From Prorocentrum cordatum (Eukaryota; Sar; Dinophyceae; Prorocentrales; Prorocentraceae), in assembly GCA_963575745.1 (NCBI GenBank), contig CAUYUJ010003392.1, forward strand, positions 194,001 to 258,000: DNA of 64,000 nt, written 5' to 3'. This document shows, piece after piece, positions 1-10,571 of the stretch. The translations under genes and the position numbers were made by a program. The first letter of the stretch is position 1, and every line of letters begins with the position of its first letter. The notes beneath the pieces were generated by a model. That model was not told where the DNA came from, ran no database searches, and saw only the letters and a program-made list of their open reading frames with translations.

Positions 1-830
1 AAAGCGGGGGATGGGTGACAGCCAAGGGGAAACAAACGAAACGAGAGAAAAAACCGAGGGCGGCATCAGCGATTCAGGAGAGGAAACAACACGCGGACAC
101 AATGAACCGTCGACTCCCAGGAAAATGTAGGTAAATATGCGAAGTGGGGGGAAGACGAACATCCAGAAGAAAAGATGGGTCCAGAAGAAAAGATGGGTAA
201 ATATTGGACATCCTGTTATTTGTGTCTGTTGCTGTGTGTGTCCCTGTGCCCATTGAGCGATGGGATACATATAGACGAGACCCTTGCCAAGGCAAGGGTC
301 CACAGCACATTCATTACAGTCGTCAGAAACAGCACCAATCTTCAACGCGGCAGAGCCCATCGAGCACCCGACACACGTCTAGTGTGTCCAGTTCGCCGAA
401 ACTGCCTGGCTGGGTGCGCTCATCCATGCCCGTCGGATGCGCCTACGGCAGGTTCGTGTCGTGACGACCCTGGCGCTGCTTTCTGACACCACGTGGATCG
501 TTCCACCTTGAACGATCGGCGGCTTTCGATCGCCGGATCGTTCCATAGTTGGGGTTCAGCCAATGCGTCCATACTTGAACTGAGGAGGAGAGGAATAGCG
601 GACGAGCATGAGAATGCTGTTTATGGCTCGGCGGCCACGCGATCCCCACCGCCCAGATGGCTGTCCAGCCCGGTGGCACCTCCACTGACGCCCCAGGCAG
701 TAACCCCTGGGTGCGCCTCTGGTACGCAATGCGGCCTCCAATCGGCATGAAAACCCGCCCCGAAGGCCAATTTCCCGAATGCGAGGATCTCCCGAACACT
801 GCACGGTTGCCCCCTGGGACGCAGGCGACC
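1..830. other. Spacer without a recognisable gene
   Basis: I see no supported gene here. An 18-bp segment (AGAAGAAAAGATGGGT core) is tandemly duplicated at about 163-198. The stretch at about 465-550 (CTGGCGCTGCTTTCTGACAC, then GGATCGTTCCA) resembles about 36750-36800, which suggests a dispersed repeat. The open frames here have no recognisable domain. Confidence 0.4.
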
Positions 831-832
831 CT

Positions 833-1062
833 AGGAGGAGGAGGAGGAGGAGGAGGAGGAGGAGGAGGAGGAGGAAGGAGGAGGAGGAGAGGAGGAGAAG
901 GAGGAGGAGGAGGAGGAGGAGGAGGAGGAGGAGGAGGAGGAGGAGGAGGGGGAGGGGGAGGGGGAGGATGACATGGAGGAGGAGGAGGAGGAGGAGGAGG
1001 AGGAGGAGGAGGAACTGATGGTGGCGGAGGAGGAGGAAGAGGAGGAGCGGAGGAGGAGAAGG
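833..1062 (+). repeat. (GGA)n purine tract
   Basis: This is about 230 bp of almost uninterrupted GGA triplets on the plus strand, with short GGGGGA and GGAAGA variants. It generates spurious poly-Gly, poly-Arg/Glu and, on the other strand, poly-Pro/Ser/Leu frames. Confidence 0.95.
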
Positions 1063-2165
1063 ACGGGCCGCCTGAGCACTTCGGAGAAACCCTCCACCGA
1101 ACACCCACCCCATCGCGCTCGCCCCCCTCAGTTGCTGGACCACTCCAGGGTCTCGCACCACTCCCCATCACCCCTCGCCTCGCCGCCACGGCCCCGTTTC
1201 CCAAGTCGCGCGGTCGGGGGGGTCTCGTCTTTCGGCCTCCCGGGCGATTCCGGGTGCAAGATTTTGGCGGGGGAGGGCCTTCTGGGGCGCCTCGTTGTCG
1301 GAAGGCGAGCTGGCTCGGCATAGCGCACGGGGGGGCGTCTCCCTCCTCAGCGCCCCCTCCCTCGCGTCAGCCGAGCGCGAAATGGGGAGGGGGCCTCCGC
1401 AATCCCCTGGTGGGCGCCACCCCAAGTGCCGTAGCCCCGTGACTACCCCAAATCCCTCATTAATCTTGCCCCGGGTCGGGTTTTTTCAGGCGCCTTTTTT
1501 GTAACTGGGGGGGGGCGGTTCATGTGGGCGCTCTCTTCGGACTGGAGCTGAGGGGGTCCGGCTTCATGAGGCGCCCCGTCGAAGCGGGGGGTGGTCCGGA
1601 ACATCAGGCCGCATTTGGAGGGGGCTCCGGTTTGTTTTAGTCGGGGGGACGATGAACGAGGGATTCGGAGTTCAGGCCCTCGGGCGGGCCCTTCGCCACC
1701 CGCCCCGGGGCTGGGGATCCCGCCGCTCCGCTGCCCATGTGCGCGCATGGGCCTCGCCGAGGGCGCCCACGTCGGGCCGCGGGCCCGAAGGGGCCCCACA
1801 CGCGCAGGCCGGCAGAGGGGGGCCCTGGCGGTGCCACGCCGGCCCCCGCCAGCGGCTCGCCATGGCCCCAAAAAAGCTCCCTGCCTCTGTCCCAGCTGGA
1901 GGCGGGAGGCAACCAGAGAGCGGCGGGCGAGGGGGCACCGCGGGCGCTGGGAGGGGCCTTGGCGCCACCGCTCCGCTCGGCCAGCTGCCTGGGCTCAGCC
2001 GGGGGTCGCCGCACCTGGTGTGTGTATATATGTATATGATCCAGGTCCTGGGCGCCCCCACCCCTACCATGCTGATGGTATTGGGCCCCAGCCCCCCCCG
2101 ATGGGCCTGGGTCTCCCCCCCCCCGTGGGTGTGGTGTGGCCTGTGGCCTGTGGATGTGGGGTGGT
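1063..2165. other. GC-rich spacer without a recognisable gene
   Basis: This is very GC-rich sequence with G/C homopolymer runs (for example at 1507-1516 and 2116-2124). Frames on both strands run up to about 250 codons but are rich in Gly, Pro, Arg and Ala, which is expected from the base composition. No domain is visible. Confidence 0.4.
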
Positions 2166-2169
2166 GGGG

Positions 2170-2410
2170 GCCGTCGTCGTCGTTTTCGTCTTCGTCGTCT
2201 TCGTCGTCTTCGTCGTCTTCGTCGTAGTCGTCGACGTCGTCGTCAGAGTCTTCAGACTCGGCATCGGCATCCGCATCGGCATACGCATCGCCGCCACAGG
2301 CATGACGCAAATCTGCTACACTTGACGGCGACGACGACGACAACGGCGGCGACGACGACGACGACGACGGCGGCGACGACGGCGGCGACGACAATGGCGG
2401 CGACGTCCTC
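2170..2410 (+). repeat. (TCG/TTC)n and (GAC/GGC)n trinucleotide tract
   Basis: Two trinucleotide blocks are present: TCGTCTTCG repeats at about 2176-2250, and ACG/GGC repeats at about 2329-2400. They are separated by a short GGCATCGGCATC segment. The first block encodes Asp/Glu-rich peptide on the minus strand, which is compositional only. Confidence 0.9.
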
Positions 2411-2499
2411 TCCCCCCATCCCATCTGGGGGGTGGGTGGAGGGGGGCCCGCCGAGTCCTGGGACCCATCCCATCTGGGGGGGGGGGGGCCGCCGACTGG

Positions 2500-3230
2500 G
2501 AGCCGGGATCATGTATGCCCCCTCCGCCGTGACTCACGAGCTGGCGCGCCAGGCGGTTCCCCTGCTTGAGTCGTCGCCCTAGGTCGCGCGCGTCGCTCGT
2601 GGAAGGCGCCGCCAGCATAAGCGCGTGGAGCTGCAGGATCAGCAGCAAGACGATGCGGTTGTCGGCTCTGTCGGCTCCTGGTGCGGCACCCCACGGGTGG
2701 TCGAAGCGAAGGTGGCCCGTCGCGTCTACTCGGTGAATCTGCAGCATGTAAGGCTGCAGGGGCCGCCGAAAGGTCATCCATCAAGCGACGGTAGTCTTTG
2801 TCGCGGTGCGGGTGGACAGCGTCGTAGGCGTGGGCTTTTTTCTCCACGGGGGATCACGGCGAGCGGGTCCGTCGCCATTTGGGCGTGGTCCCACAGCTGC
2901 TCGCGCAGCGTCGCGGGGCGGGCGTGAACTGCCGGCAAGATGGCGGCGGCGTCCGCATCCCTGCCATGGGCAAGGGGCCCAGCCGCCACGTCCAGCATCC
3001 AGCACAGGTGCTCTTCCCGCTCCCCGGTCCCCGGCGCCCAACTCGAACGCCTCCGCCAGGCCCAGGGTGAGCTCGAGCTCGTCGCGGCAGTCCTGGCAGG
3101 CCCGGTCGCGTCAAGCGGCACCGTCCCAGACGACGCAAGCCACCCAGCCCGAAGCCGAGCCCACGACCGCGGCGCGTGCGCCAGGCGCGCTTGAGGGCGG
3201 CGCCTGCCGCCGCTCGCCGTTGACCAAGTG
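2500..3230 (-). pseudogene. Frameshifted coding relic, function unknown
   Basis: The minus strand carries protein-like, GC3-rich coding text that jumps between frames. Going 5' to 3', one segment (about 3230-3035) contains DCRDELELTLGLAEAFELG and an in-frame stop. The next (about 3035-2845) contains EHLCWMLDVAAGPLAHG and LREQLWDHAQMATDPLAV. A third (about 2845-2760) contains KKAHAYDAVHPHRDKDYRRL, and the last (about 2790-2520) contains HRVDATGHLRFDHPWG and LLLILQLHALMLAAP. At least three frameshifts and one stop separate them. The balanced composition, unlike the surrounding Pro/Arg-rich frames, suggests a decayed gene or transposon ORF. I do not recognise the family. Very short introns or assembly indels could also cause the frame changes. 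Confidence 0.4.
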
Positions 3231-3470
3231 CCCCGACGCCCTGCGGCCTCAGTGCAGTGGCCGTCGGGCCCTCGCGGCGGGTGGGCGCCGCTCTCCGCGG
3301 CGGGGCCCCCGCCGCGGAGAGCGCTCGCCCCCGCCGCTCTCCGCGGCGGGGCCCCGCCGCCCGGAGCTCCGCGGCCCCCCTGGCCGCCGCCGGGCCGCCC
3401 GCCCCTCCGCGGGCGGGGGCGGGGCGGCGCCTGCGCCCCCCGGCCGACCTGCTCGGCCTGCCCGGTCCGG
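3228..3470. repeat. Extremely GC-rich block with perfect hairpin
   Basis: The 17-mer CGCTCTCCGCGGCGGGG (3289-3305) is followed after one base by its exact reverse complement (3307-3323). A direct third copy starts at 3334. The whole segment is nearly all G and C. Confidence 0.8.
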
Positions 3471-3599
3471 GCTCGGAACTGCAGCTGCCCTATCCGCCCG
3501 TCGACTCCGTCGGGGGGCATCCAGGCCCCGTCCCTGAGGCCGCCGCGCCCATGGGCGCTCCAGGCGCGCGAAGGGAGGTCCAGGGGAAGGCGCGCGGAG

Positions 3600-4670
3600 T
3601 GTTTTAACCTATCATGCAGCGGAGGCTGGTCCACAAGAAACCTGCCACAAGAAACCCAATCCTGAGACCCCAGGACGTTCGTTCATTTTTAGTGTGGGAA
3701 CGTCGCGCTCTCCATCGCAAAACCATCGAAACGCAAGAAACCCAGGGCACCCTGGAGGCAAGCAGGGTGTTTCTTGGCATGGGCCTCCACTGTATCCTCG
3801 GGCTCGCGCTCCAGTGCCGCGATCTCTGGCGGAGGGGGGCTGGCATGGGCGACGCCCTAATGCAGGCGATCCAACCTGCCGTCAGCACACCAACAGGACG
3901 ATCGCAACGCTCGACCACGCGCAGCTTGTTTGGCTCCCACTGGACCGACGGGGGATCGGAGGGGGAGGAGGAAGAGGCGGAGGAGAAAAAGAAGAGGGAA
4001 AGGGGGGTAGTGAGGAGCAGGAGGAGGTCGAGGAGGAGAGGGAGATCGAGGAGCAGAGGGAGGCAATAGAAGAGGAAACTTGACAAGGATGGAGGGGATA
4101 CAACACGGAACAACGAGGAAGAGAACTTGAGGGAGGCAAAGGAGGAGTAGGAGGAGTGAGGGGACGGAGGCGATATATAATTTTCTACCACAATCTAAAA
4201 TTCAAAACGAGCAATATAAACTGAACCCATCGTCTAACATTCATGGCACCCTGTACAAGATTCAGGATCACCAGCGGCGTTCAAACTTGAACCAAAGCGA
4301 ACCTGCATGACGCTGACCCCCCTGAAACTCGTGGGCGCGCGGGCCCCTGTGCTCCCTTGCCTGCACCCATGTGACGCGACTGGAGCCTGGAGACTGGTTG
4401 ACCGGCCAGCAAGCAAGCAGGCCCGTGAGCCCGCATCTGGCGGCGACTGCAAGTATGCCAAGGTCCCCAAGCAAAACTGGACAGACCTACAACGACCGCA
4501 GCTAGAACTTCCATTACTTGCAATATCGAGTTCTCGTTGCGACCTCGATACTGTCCACCGTATCGGGATATCCGCCACCGTGCCGCTGGGCACGGAGTGG
4601 GCATGTTCTGAGGTCCTTCGCATGTTGCCCTGAGCCTTCAGAAGGCCCGACGCAGCACAAACTATTGATG
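3600..4670. other. Spacer with purine-rich stretch
   Basis: There is no supported gene. A GGA/GAG-rich purine stretch lies at about 3950-4160. The remaining sequence has mixed composition, and its open frames carry no visible motif. Confidence 0.35.
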
Positions 4671-4671
4671 G

Positions 4672-5515
4672 TCAAAATATTGTAAAAGGATTTGGGCATT
4701 GGCTTCTTTTTGGCATTCCGACGGCTTGAGACAGCCCACGAGCCCCCAAAGATCGCCCCAAGATCGCCCAAGAGGCCTCCAAGATGTCCCCAGAACGGCC
4801 CAAGAAGGCCCCAGGATGGCCCCAAGAGGGCCCCAAGACGGCCCAAGAGGCATCCGAGACGCCCAAGGTGGCCTCCAAGTCAGCCCTGGAGCACCCCGAG
4901 AGGCCCCAAGTCGACCCAGAGAGGCCACCAAAACGGCTCCCGAAGGCGCCATTCGGGCCAGGAGCCCACCAAGACGTTCCAAGATGGCTCCAAGATGACC
5001 CAACATTGCCCACAAGGACCCCGAGAGGTCTCCACGACGGCCCAAAAGTCCTCCAATAGGGCCTCAACGAAGGCCTCCAGGAACACCAGAAGAGGCCAAA
5101 TTCATTGATTTTCTTTAGGGTGTTGACGAATGTTTGCATTTGGCCTTCCGACGGCTTGAGACGGCCCAAGGGCCCCCAAAGATCGCCCCAAGATCGCCCA
5201 ACAGGCCATGGTCAGAGGACGGCCGAAAATAGCCCCAAGAGGGCCCCACGAGGGCCCCAAGATGGCTCAAAAGGCCTCCGAGACGCCCAAGATGTCCTCT
5301 AAGACGGCCTTGACCACCCCAAGAGGGCCCCAAGTCGGCCCAGAGAGGCCCCCAAGACTGCCTCCGACAGCGTCAAACGGACTAGGAATACCCTAAGACG
5401 GCCAAACAGGCCCCGAGAAGCCCCCACAGGCCCCCAGGAGGCCCAGAGGACGCCTCCAAGAGGCTCCCAGGAAGCTCCAAGGAGGCCCCAAGAGTGCCCC
5501 CAGAGGCACTGAAGA
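4672..5515. repeat. Phased CCAAGAGG repeat block, two ~430-bp units
   Basis: Two long units share the same start: a short AT-rich lead-in, then TTCCGACGGCTTGAGAC (4717 and 5149), then CCCCCAAAGATCGCCCCAAG. After that come dozens of GGCCCCAAGA-type motifs spaced 10-12 bp apart. A third related unit follows at about 6205-6550. The same lead-in, inverted, occurs in the 385-bp array at 45.5 kb, so they belong to one repeat superfamily. All frames here encode repetitive Pro/Arg/Lys or Gly/Leu/Trp text. Confidence 0.75.
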
Positions 5516-5517
5516 TA

Positions 5518-5648
5518 CCCCCTCCTCCTCCTCCTCCTCCATGTTCTCTTACCCCTCCTCCTCCTCTTCCTCCTCCTCCTTCTCCTCATCGTCCTCCTCC
5601 TCCTTCTCCTCCTCCTTCTCCTCCTCCTTCTCCTCCTCCTTCTCCTCC
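5518..5648 (+). repeat. (CTC)n pyrimidine tract
   Basis: CTC/TTC triplets run up to the 5' edge of the duplicated 122-bp segment at 5649. On the minus strand they read as a Glu/Lys tail following the coding relic. Confidence 0.9.
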
Positions 5649-5870
5649 TGATCTTCCCCGCAATTCTTCCACAAGTGTTCCCCGAAGGGTTTCCACCACG
5701 GCCAGTGGAACACATGGTCAGATAGCTTGGCAGAGCTCTTGCCACAACGCTCGGCCACATGGGCGATTCCGAAAGCCAGGGAGCGGCGGTGATTCAACAT
5801 AGTCGTCTTCGATCCGCCGCCCCCTGTTGACTTGCCACATGGGTGCCTTGTGTGCCACATGGGTTTGGTT
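5649..5870 (-). pseudogene. Partial copy of the 6.57-7.01 kb coding relic
   Basis: Bases 5649-5770 match 6572-6693 with a single difference that I can see. The minus strand reads FGIAHVAERCGKSSAKLSDH, then a Trp-rich HWPWWKPFGEHLWKNCGE stretch, and runs into the Glu/Lys-rich CTC tract. Upstream, another frame reads ESPPLPGFRNRPCG, matching the DSPPPPAFRNRPCG stretch of the second copy. This is a segmental duplication that includes the flanking phased repeats. The function is unknown. Confidence 0.45.
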
Positions 5871-5989
5871 CTGTTTCAAGAGAAATCCCCCCTGGGGCTT
5901 CAATCCATTGAGCCGGCTACCCAGAAGGGACCGGAAACAACGTCAACGTCCGCAATCAATCCGGCTCCAGATGGCCTCTCCGACGGCCA

Positions 5990-6560
5990 AGACTTCTCAA
6001 GATGGCCTCCAAGATGCCTCCACGAAGGCCAAGATGGCCCAAAGAAACCCCAACATGGCCCCACGATGCACCCATGCCCCCCCAAGATGGCCGCAAGATG
6101 GCCTACGACGGCCCAACAAGTCCGCAACAGGCCCTTAATAATAGGCATTCAAGACGGCCCAAGAGGCCCCCGAGGGCCTCCAGGAAGGCCCGAAGAGGCC
6201 AAAATCGTTGAGACAGCCCAGAAGGCACGAAATATAGCCCCAAGTTCGCCCAAGAGGCCTCCAAGATTGCCCAAGAACGGCCCAACAGGCCCCCAAGACG
6301 GCCCCAAGAGGGCCCCAAGATGGCCCAAGAGGCCTCCGAGACGCCCAAGATGACCTCCAAGACGGCCCTGGAGCACCACAGGAGGGCCCGAAGTCTGCCA
6401 AGAGAGGCCCCCAAGACGGCTTCGGGCGCCGTCAGCCGGGCCAGGCATGCCCTAAGACGGCCAAAGAGGACCCCGAGAAGCCCCCAAGATGTCCCCAGTA
6501 GGCCCAAGGAGGCCCCCAAGATGCCTAGAGTGCCCCCAGAAGCTCCCAAGCTTCTCCTCC
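5990..6560. repeat. Phased CCAAGAGG repeat block
   Basis: This is a continuous run of CCAAGAYGG/CCAAGAGGC motifs at 10-12-bp spacing. From about 6310 it parallels 5250-5510 closely (CTCCGAGACGCCCAAGATG, then CCTAAGACGGCCAAA), so it is part of the same duplicated segment. Confidence 0.75.
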
Positions 6561-6564
6561 TCCT

Positions 6565-7015
6565 TCTCCTCTGATCTTCCCCGCAATTCTTCCACAAGTG
6601 TTCCCCGAAGGGTTTCCACCACGGCCGGTGGAACACATGGTCAGATAGCTTGGCAGAGCTCTTGCCACAACGCTCGGCCACATGGGCGATTCCGGAAGGC
6701 AGGAGGCGGCGGTGAGTCGCCGCAGGCATCTGCGATAACGACATCGCCTGTTGGGCCCACCCAGATGGTACCGAGCAAACCGAAGCGAAATCGAGAAATC
6801 CGCCGTTGCTGCAAATTCGTACAAGCCAGGGGCAGACTCTTGTCAGAGAAACAATGGGGGCCCCGGTGTCGCAATCCGAACCCCCGCGGCACTCCTCCAA
6901 CGCCTTGATCAACGCCTCATCGTGCTCGGCCACGACGACGGTCTCGTTGTCCAGAGCGAGGACGTTGATGGCAATCCACTTGCTGCTCTTCCCCTTATCA
7001 GGAGACCGTGTTTTT
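6565..7015 (-). pseudogene. Coding relic of a multi-copy unknown gene
   Basis: On the minus strand an open frame begins near 7010 with SSKWIAINVLALDNETVVV, continues with AEHDEALIKALEECRGGSD, and reaches PIVSL at about 6855. A second frame carries FRFGLLGTIWVGPTGDVVIA and DACGDSPPPP (about 6800-6710). The first frame then resumes with GIAHVAERCGKSSAKLSDH and a Trp-rich end. Codons are GC3-biased and the composition is balanced, unlike the repeat frames nearby. The alternation of frames means a pseudogene with indels, or exons with short introns. Related pieces lie at 5649-5870 and 53965-54080, so this is a dispersed family, perhaps carried by a transposon. I do not recognise it. Confidence 0.45.
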
Positions 7016-7019
7016 TGAA

Positions 7020-7480
7020 TCGGCGATGACCCGGGTTATCCGGGGCGGGGGGAGGAGGGGGCCGGCCGATGACCTGACCTTCGCGCTGTAGGCAGCCCTG
7101 CATATGCCCGCGCCCCCCCCCACCCCAGACCTGCACAACCGGCAAGGTTAGGTTATCCTTGGGGGGGGAGGGGGGGCAAGACTGATAACCCGATCGATGT
7201 ATCGCCGGACCCTGAAACAAAACCGACTCCAGGGGGGTCGTGCGTGCCCATTGCATGTCACGCGAAGTCGTTGAGCAAACGCTCCCAAAGGAAGAAATAA
7301 GCACGGCAAGGCTGCTCAGTAGACGCCCAGGGCCGTTCAGCAAACGCCATCTGTAGGTCAGGTTATCCTGGGGGGGAGGGGAGGCTAGCCCGATAGACCC
7401 GGGTTATCGTCAGGCCCCGAACAAAAACAATCTCTTAGCCAGGGGGTCGTGCGTGCCCAGTGCAGGTCACCCGCTGTCCC
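7020..7480 (+). repeat. Three partial copies of a ~120-bp repeat
   Basis: The motif GGTTATCC followed by a G-rich run occurs at about 7037, 7151 and 7363. The second and third copies continue in parallel (CGGACCCTGAAACAAAA versus AGGCCCCGAACAAAAAC) to GGGGGTCGTGCGTGCCCA. This is a short dispersed or tandem duplication. Confidence 0.6.
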
Positions 7481-7539
7481 TTCCAGGGGGGCCCTGCCCC
7501 GCCGTGGCCACCTCCCCAGCAGCTCATCATCATCAAAGG

Positions 7540-7660
7540 TATATCCTCCTCCCTCCTCCTCTTTCTCACTCCTCCTCCCTCCCCCTCCTCCTCCTCCCTC
7601 CTCCCTCCCCCTCCTCCTCCTCCTCCTCCTCCTCCTCCTCCTCCTCCACCACGGTTCTGA
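7540..7660 (+). repeat. (CTC)n pyrimidine tract
   Basis: This is about 120 bp of CTC/TCC triplets ending in CTCCACCACGG. It encodes spurious poly-Ser/Pro/Leu. Confidence 0.9.
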
Positions 7661-7692
7661 CGCGAGAACATCTTCTCTCGAATGTGCCATAT

Positions 7693-7790
7693 GAGAGCCT
7701 GCAGGTTGAATCCCACCAGCCTTTTGGGCGTGAGTGGTTTAGCGAGCTCTCTCTGTCCTCAACCCCCCTTCTTCCCCTTCGGGGAGGCCC
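7693..7790 (+). repeat. Dispersed ~80-bp repeat (GGCGTGAGTGGTTTAG)
   Basis: The stretch AATCCCACCAGCCTTTTGGG, then GTGAGTGGTTTAG, then CCCCTTCGGGG, recurs at 23034-23115 and in a diverged form at 23232-23315. It has no coding content. Confidence 0.6.
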
Positions 7791-8084
7791 TCTCCCCCTA
7801 CCCCCTCCCCCTGGGCCTGGAGAGGGGGCCCCGCGGGTCGTCAGGGGGGTAAATTTCGACTCCTGGGAGGGCTAAAAAACGACGACCCTCACGAGGATTC
7901 TGGCCCCGACGGGGGGGGCGGAGATAGGCCCCTCTCCTCTTCTTTGAAGCCAAAATCATTGATTTTACTACGGTTTTGGCCCCATTTTGGCCTCCTGAGG
8001 GGGCCGCGCTCATCTTCCTTCCTTTTGGCCTCATTTTGTCCTTCTCAGGGGGCAGCGCTCATTTGCGCTTCTGAGGAGGTCGCA

Positions 8085-8290
8085 GGAGGCCCCAAGATGG
8101 CCCCAAGAGGCCCCCAGGAGGCTCCCAAGAGGCCTCCAAGAGGCCCCCAAGAGGCCCCCAAGAGGCCCCAAGAGGCCCCCAAGAGGCCCCCAAGAGGCCC
8201 CAAGAGGCCCCAAGAGGAGAGGCCCCCAAGAGGCCCCCAAGAGGCCCCAAGAGGCCCCAAGAGGCCCCCCCAAGAGGCCCCACGAGGAGC
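8085..8290 (+). repeat. Phased CCAAGAGGCCC repeat block
   Basis: This is the purest run of the phased motif: GGCCCCCAAGA (11 bp) and GGCCCCAAGA (10 bp) alternate for about 200 bp. Confidence 0.9.
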
Positions 8291-8695
8291 CCGAACGACT
8301 CACACCAGGACGAGGGGCCCGAACGACTCACACCACGAAGAGCCCGAACGACTCACACCACAAGGAGGGGCCCGAACGACTCACACCAGGACGAGGCGCC
8401 CGAACGACTCACACCACGAGGAGCCCGAACGACTCACACCACGACGCGGGCCCCGAACGACTCACACCACGAGGAGCCCGAACGAGTCACACCAGGAGGA
8501 GGGGCCCGAACGACTCACACCAGGATGAGGGGCCCGAACAACTCACACCACGAGAAGCCCGAACGACTCACACCAGGACGAAGAGCCCGAACGACTCACA
8601 CCACGAAGAGCCCGAACGACTCACACCAGGAAGAAGGGCCCGAACGACTCACACCAGGACGAGAAACCCCAAACGACTCAAACCACGAGGAGCGC
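8286..8695 (+). repeat. ~25-bp tandem array, about 15 units
   Basis: The core CGAACGACTCACACCA is repeated about 15 times with variable 8-12-bp linkers (CGAGGAGCC or GGACGAGGGGCC types). Unit length alternates around 24 and 26-28 bp. The frames therefore read repeated THTTR, SHHEEPE and ERLTPG peptides, which are not evidence of a gene. Confidence 0.9.
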
Positions 8696-8799
8696 TTTCT
8701 CTCCCTCCTCCTCCGCCTCGTCCTTCTCCCGCTCCCCCCACAAGGAGGATGTACAAGGAGGCGGGAGGAAGGAGGAACAGGGGAGATATGCGGGGCCAA

Positions 8800-10570
8800 G
8801 CGGACACACGCCTGAAAAAACACGACTGTCGGCATGCTTCGCAAGACTTGCTGCTGTGAGATGGGCTGGTGGGGATACGCGAAGCGTAAAGAATTCATAT
8901 TACATGCATCCGCCTGTAGGAGCCATGTATCAAACTGGAGGCGGGTTCGAACATGGACGCGGCATAACTCATGACGGAAGCGGCGCGCTGTGTGCCGCCG
9001 TCCCATGCCCAACCCCATGCAACTTGCCTGCGGCGACAGCGGATGAAGCCTCGACGCGCGGGATCGGGGAGCCCGACCAGACGGATCGCTGGTCGTGGAA
9101 GCGCAGTGTGGCATCCGCGAGCGCAGCAACAACAAGGTGTAAAGACGAGGCAAGAATAGAAACGGCAACAGAGAAACGGCAGACGCTCTCGACAGCCACC
9201 GCCGCGCGGTGCCGCTGCTGGTGTCCCAGGCAAGGTACGTTTGTCCTAGCGCGGCTCCCTGCGAAGCAAGAGCTCGGGGGTCCCAAACTGGCGACGGACA
9301 GAGCGATAACCTCGGGATCCTAAGAGACCCCAACGCGCGCTCCGTCACCGCACGGTCTCTGGGACCTCGGGGGCCCCTTTCACCAGAGACGTCCTCGGAG
9401 AACGACCCGCGCCCCGAAACGCAATCTGTGGTCATCACATCGCTTGGAACCCTCAATTACAAGGAGCAAGCAAAAACATCTAAACATTCGGGACAGGGAG
9501 TCGGTTTGCATATGTACCAGACGAAACCATCCATATGTTCAGGGATATCCCTAAAAGCCAGAGACATCCATTAGGTCACGAATTCATTGTGTTACTCGGG
9601 TTCGGGATCGGACTCTGCTTAATGACTCGAGTAACCAGGTCTCCACACCGCATCGGTACCAACGTCAACCGTCTTACTGCCTACGGATACAACAAATTAT
9701 GATGCCGCGCCGATGGCACGTGTCTTCGCTCCGCCGTTGCTGCAAAACGAAAACGAAACCCAAACGGCTCTCGAAACCTGCAACCACCGATTAGGTCGAG
9801 CCCTGGTCGTAACGCATCCAACGAACAACAACAGCAGAAGTAGCAGCAGTGAGACCCGTGCTTCCCAGCAGCTACTTGGCTCTGAGTCCCCACACAGGGC
9901 TGCAATGATGCTCGCCCTCAGGGCCGAAGGTCTGATTGGGGTATCTATGCGCATTTCAATGTGCGTCTCTAGACAGTTCGCTTCCGTCGCCTGCGTGGGA
10001 TGTGCAGAAGTAGCAGCGGCAACAAGCGAAAACATCAGCTGCCTTGTAGTCCGGATCTCTGCTCATCCAGTCATCCGGCTCGGGGCCTCGGGAAAATAGC
10101 ATATGCGCTCAATTCCCCGCTACTCTTCGCTGGGCGATCCTCATCCTCCAGTTCGTGCACTTCACCCGCTGTCGACGCCCTAGACTCAACACCTGCGAGC
10201 AGGAACTTCGCGGCCCAGCGGCACGTTCAGAGGAACAAAAGACGGCATCAACATACATTTCCGGAGGTCCGCGCGGATGTCGTGGATCCTCGCCTGACCC
10301 CGCTCCCAGGCGCACGGAGCGCGCCAGGGGCGGCGCCAGAAGAGCCGCCAGGGCGGCCCAACGCAGGTCCAAGAAATCCGCGAGGACCGTCAACACCAGT
10401 GTATGTTTAGGCCGTTTGGGGTTTCGAACGTGGGCCCCGAACAGCTTCACGCGGGCCTAGACAGCAGCCGAGCTGGGGTCCCCGCGAGACCTGCTGGGCC
10501 ACCGCGCAGGACCCCACAACGCAGGGCGGCGCGGCCCCCCCAAGGGCTCTTGACAGTGGGGCCACCACTC
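8800..10570. other. Spacer without a supported gene
   Basis: The sequence has mixed composition with few obvious repeats. Several frames of 100-290 codons exist on both strands and none shows a motif. Short inverted repeats occur (for example around 9595-9640), but nothing folds into a convincing tRNA. Confidence 0.35.
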
Positions 10571-10571
10571 G

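Noticed and set aside
3000-3080. GPGSGKST, resembling a P-loop (Walker A) on the minus strand
   Set aside because: It is in a different frame from the protein-like text, lacks the hydrophobic strand before it, and has no Walker B partner.
7970-8040. CCATTTTGGCCTC, resembling the dinoflagellate spliced-leader core
   Set aside because: The known leader contains CCATTTTGGCTCAAG preceded by CCGTAG. Here the flanking bases do not match and no splice donor follows.
8286-8695. Possible CRISPR-like array
   Set aside because: Units are about 25 bp with 8-12-bp linkers that are themselves repetitive. There are no unique spacers or cas genes, and the context is eukaryotic.
8930-8965. GCGGGTTCGAAC, resembling a tRNA T-loop
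   Set aside because: No acceptor, D or anticodon stem can be built around it.
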